Assembly (NCBI GenBank): GCA_004297665.1
Contig: SCUP01000251.1
Coordinates: forward strand, 1-6,765
DNA length: 6,765 nucleotides
Direction: 5' to 3'
Origin: Nitrosarchaeum sp.
GTDB taxonomy: Archaea > Thermoproteota > Nitrososphaeria > Nitrososphaerales > Nitrosopumilaceae
Under the pieces are notes generated by a model, which had not been told where the DNA came from, did no database searches, and saw only the letters and a list, made by a program, of their open reading frames with translations. The translations under genes were made by a program, and so were the position numbers. This document shows positions 5,293 through 6,765 of this stretch, in pieces; the stretch's first letter is position 1; each line of letters starts with the position of its first letter.

Positions 5293-5921
5293 TTCCTACT
5301 TTCCATCTTTGCTTTCACTTTTTTTAACTTTGCGAATTCTTCTCTTTCTCTTTCTTCAAGAGTTGCAAGAATGAATCGTATTTTTTGTTGATATTGTGGA
5401 ATAATGACATTTTCTAGTGCGTTTAGTAACTTTTGTGTTTTTTCAAGGGCTTTTGCAAGGCTAAAAATTGAATTTTCATATTCTGCAGCCTTACAAATTT
5501 TTGGAAGTAATTCTTTGATCTGTTTTGCTGCTCTATCTATAGAGGAATTAGTATCAGCAAAACCATATGGCATTGATTTTGTATCTTTTTCAGTAACTGT
5601 AAGTGTTGGAATTTTAACATCCACAACTCTTCGTACATGAACATCAACTTGCATTACAGGTGGTGTGGATTCAGCAACAGAATCAACTGTATTAGTTCCT
5701 AATGCAAGATATGCCTCATTGACTGATTTGTAAATATCTTGTAATGGATCCCAAATTCCACCTCTTGCTTTAGAGGCTTCTTCAATCATTTCTTCAATAT
5801 TTTTTAAAATAACTTTACGTTTATCATCTAAAATTTTCTGAACCATTTTAGCAACTTGGCTAGATTTTTTGTATTTTAGAAGTTCAATTTTTGTTGCAGC
5901 TACATTCTGTCCAAATGACAT
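5289..5921 (-). CDS. atpD: A-type ATP synthase subunit D (central rotor stalk)
   Basis: Subunit D is the rotating central shaft that connects the membrane ring to the A3B3 head (the counterpart of gamma in F-type enzymes). The 210-residue length is normal. The N-terminal helix carries ATKIELLKYKKSSQVAKMV and then LLDDKRK-like sequence (ILDDKRKVI, 30-38); the C-terminal helix has the family signature LLNALENVIIPQYQQKI (about residues 165-181), followed by a highly charged coiled-coil end (LEEREREEFAKLKKVKAK). The centre (about 85-130) is the variable globular part. The usual Arg-Arg-Val before NALEN is Lys-Leu-Leu here, a mild divergence. It starts 4 bp after the atpB stop and its own stop overlaps the ATG of the 43-codon gene, so all three are surely on one message. 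Confidence 0.95.
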   Translation of the reverse strand: MSFGQNVAATKIELLKYKKSSQVAKMVQKILDDKRKVILKNIEEMIEEASKARGGIWDPLQDIYKSVNEAYLALGTNTVDSVAESTPPVMQVDVHVRRVVDVKIPTLTVTEKDTKSMPYGFADTNSSIDRAAKQIKELLPKICKAAEYENSIFSLAKALEKTQKLLNALENVIIPQYQQKIRFILATLEEREREEFAKLKKVKAKMESRK

Positions 5922-5925
5922 ACTG

Positions 5926-6765
5926 CTAGTTTTCCTGATAGTATTGATCTACGTATTTGTCTTTAATCTTAGTAATTTCATTCTTTGGAAGTTTTGAAAC
6001 AATTTTCCATAGTATAGTAAGAGTTTCTTCTATGGTTCTATTTTCATCAGTTGCCTGTGTAAGAAATTCTTTTTCAAATACATCACCTACATCCATGTAT
6101 TTCAAGTCAATATCTGTTAATCCTGCTTTGCCTACAATTCCAGCTAGTGCTCTTACTTCTTGAGCTCTAGAGTATGCATCATAAACTTGATTTGAGATTT
6201 CACTGTGATCTTCTCTTGTACTTCCTGCACCAATACCATCTTTCATTAATCTGCTAAGACTCATCAAAATATTGATTGGTGGATAAACACCTTGTCGGAA
6301 TAAATCTCGTCCAAGTACAACTTGACCCTCTGTAATGTATCCAGTAAGATCAGGAATTGGATGAGTGATATCATCAGATGGCATTGACAAAATTGGAACT
6401 TGTGTAACACTGCCTTTTCTTCCATTTAATTTTCCTGCTCTTTCATAAATTGTTGAAAGATCAGTGTAGAGATAACCTGGATAACCTTTTCTTCCAGGTA
6501 CTTCTTCTCTTGCTGCACTGATTTCTCTTAGTGCTTCTGCATAATTTGTCATATCAGTCAGTATTACAAGAACATGCATTCCAAGATCAAATGCCAAATA
6601 TTCTGCAACAGTTAGTGCTACACGTGGAGTGATAATTCTTTCAATTGCAGGATCATCTGCTGTATTTAGAAATAGAACACTTCTTTTTAGTGCACCTGAT
6701 TCTTCAAGACTTCTTCTAAAATATTCTGCCTCACTGTATTGCACACCAATTGCTGCAAATACTAC
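5926..6765 (-). CDS. atpB: A-type ATP synthase subunit B (5' end off window)
   Basis: Subunit B is the non-catalytic partner of A in the A3B3 head and contributes to nucleotide sites at the A/B interfaces. Only the last 279 residues are seen; the family is about 460 long, so roughly the first 180 are beyond the right edge. The reading frame is open to 6765 ([16 protein letters not shown]), so the GTG at 6744 is internal. Highly conserved blocks follow: [68 protein letters not shown], and the ATPase alpha/beta signature [10 protein letters not shown]. The C-terminal helical domain ends with DQYYQEN. Position 4 of the signature region has Met where many relatives have Pro (INVLPSLS), a minor change. 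It heads the visible part of the operon, 4 bp before atpD. Confidence 0.97.
   Translation of the reverse strand, partial: VVFAAIGVQYSEAEYFRRSLEESGALKRSVLFLNTADDPAIERIITPRVALTVAEYLAFDLGMHVLVILTDMTNYAEALREISAAREEVPGRKGYPGYLYTDLSTIYERAGKLNGRKGSVTQVPILSMPSDDITHPIPDLTGYITEGQVVLGRDLFRQGVYPPINILMSLSRLMKDGIGAGSTREDHSEISNQVYDAYSRAQEVRALAGIVGKAGLTDIDLKYMDVGDVFEKEFLTQATDENRTIEETLTILWKIVSKLPKNEITKIKDKYVDQYYQEN

Noticed and set aside
5404..5640. Open frame antisense to atpD
   Set aside because: It overlaps conserved subunit D coding sequence and has no promoter or family match.
5957..6163. Open frame antisense to atpB
   Set aside because: It lies opposite the conserved C-terminal part of subunit B and has no support of its own.
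6742..6744. GTG at 6744 as the atpB start
   Set aside because: The frame stays open to the window edge and encodes conserved subunit B sequence (VVFAAIG) upstream, so this is an internal valine.

Overview
The window looks like a stretch of ammonia-oxidising archaeal chromosome (Nitrososphaerota/Thaumarchaeota, most like the Nitrosopumilus/Nitrosarchaeum group). The signs are strong A+T richness, an A-type (archaeal) ATP synthase cluster, an archaeal catalytic/regulatory aspartate transcarbamoylase pair, a secreted protein ending in the PEFG sorting signal typical of these archaea, and TATA-like boxes about 25-30 bp upstream of start codons with almost no Shine-Dalgarno sequences (leaderless-style genes). 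This assignment is from memory of family features, not from a search.

Layout. (1) Positions 1-1153 are a metal-homeostasis locus. A ZnuA/TroA-type metal-binding lipoprotein-like or anchored receptor gene runs leftward off the window, and a NikR-like ribbon-helix-helix regulator is divergent from it. The 92-bp gap between them is full of palindromes and direct repeats placed between each TATA box and its start. (2) Positions 1156-3259 are a leftward two-gene unit: a stand-alone LON-domain protein (TTG start), then a 461-residue PEFG-CTERM surface protein. (3) Positions 3334-4766 hold divergent pyrB and pyrI, the catalytic and regulatory chains of aspartate transcarbamoylase. Their core promoters interleave within about 40 bp. 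(4) Positions 4799-6765 are the 3' end of a leftward A-type ATP synthase operon: atpB (5' end off the window), atpD, an overlapping 43-codon gene that is easy to miss, and atpK (rotor ring), which appears to have its own promoter.

How the parts fit: the receptor and regulator probably form a self-contained metal uptake switch; PyrB and PyrI make the feedback-regulated committed step of pyrimidine synthesis; the Atp proteins form the membrane rotary ATP synthase. Coding density is very high. No intergenic stretch exceeds about 100 bp, and I saw no tRNA, rRNA, CRISPR array, insertion sequence or attachment site. The most interesting items are the metal regulator with an altered nickel site and its operator array, the 43-residue gene coupled to atpD, and the interleaved pyrB/pyrI promoters.
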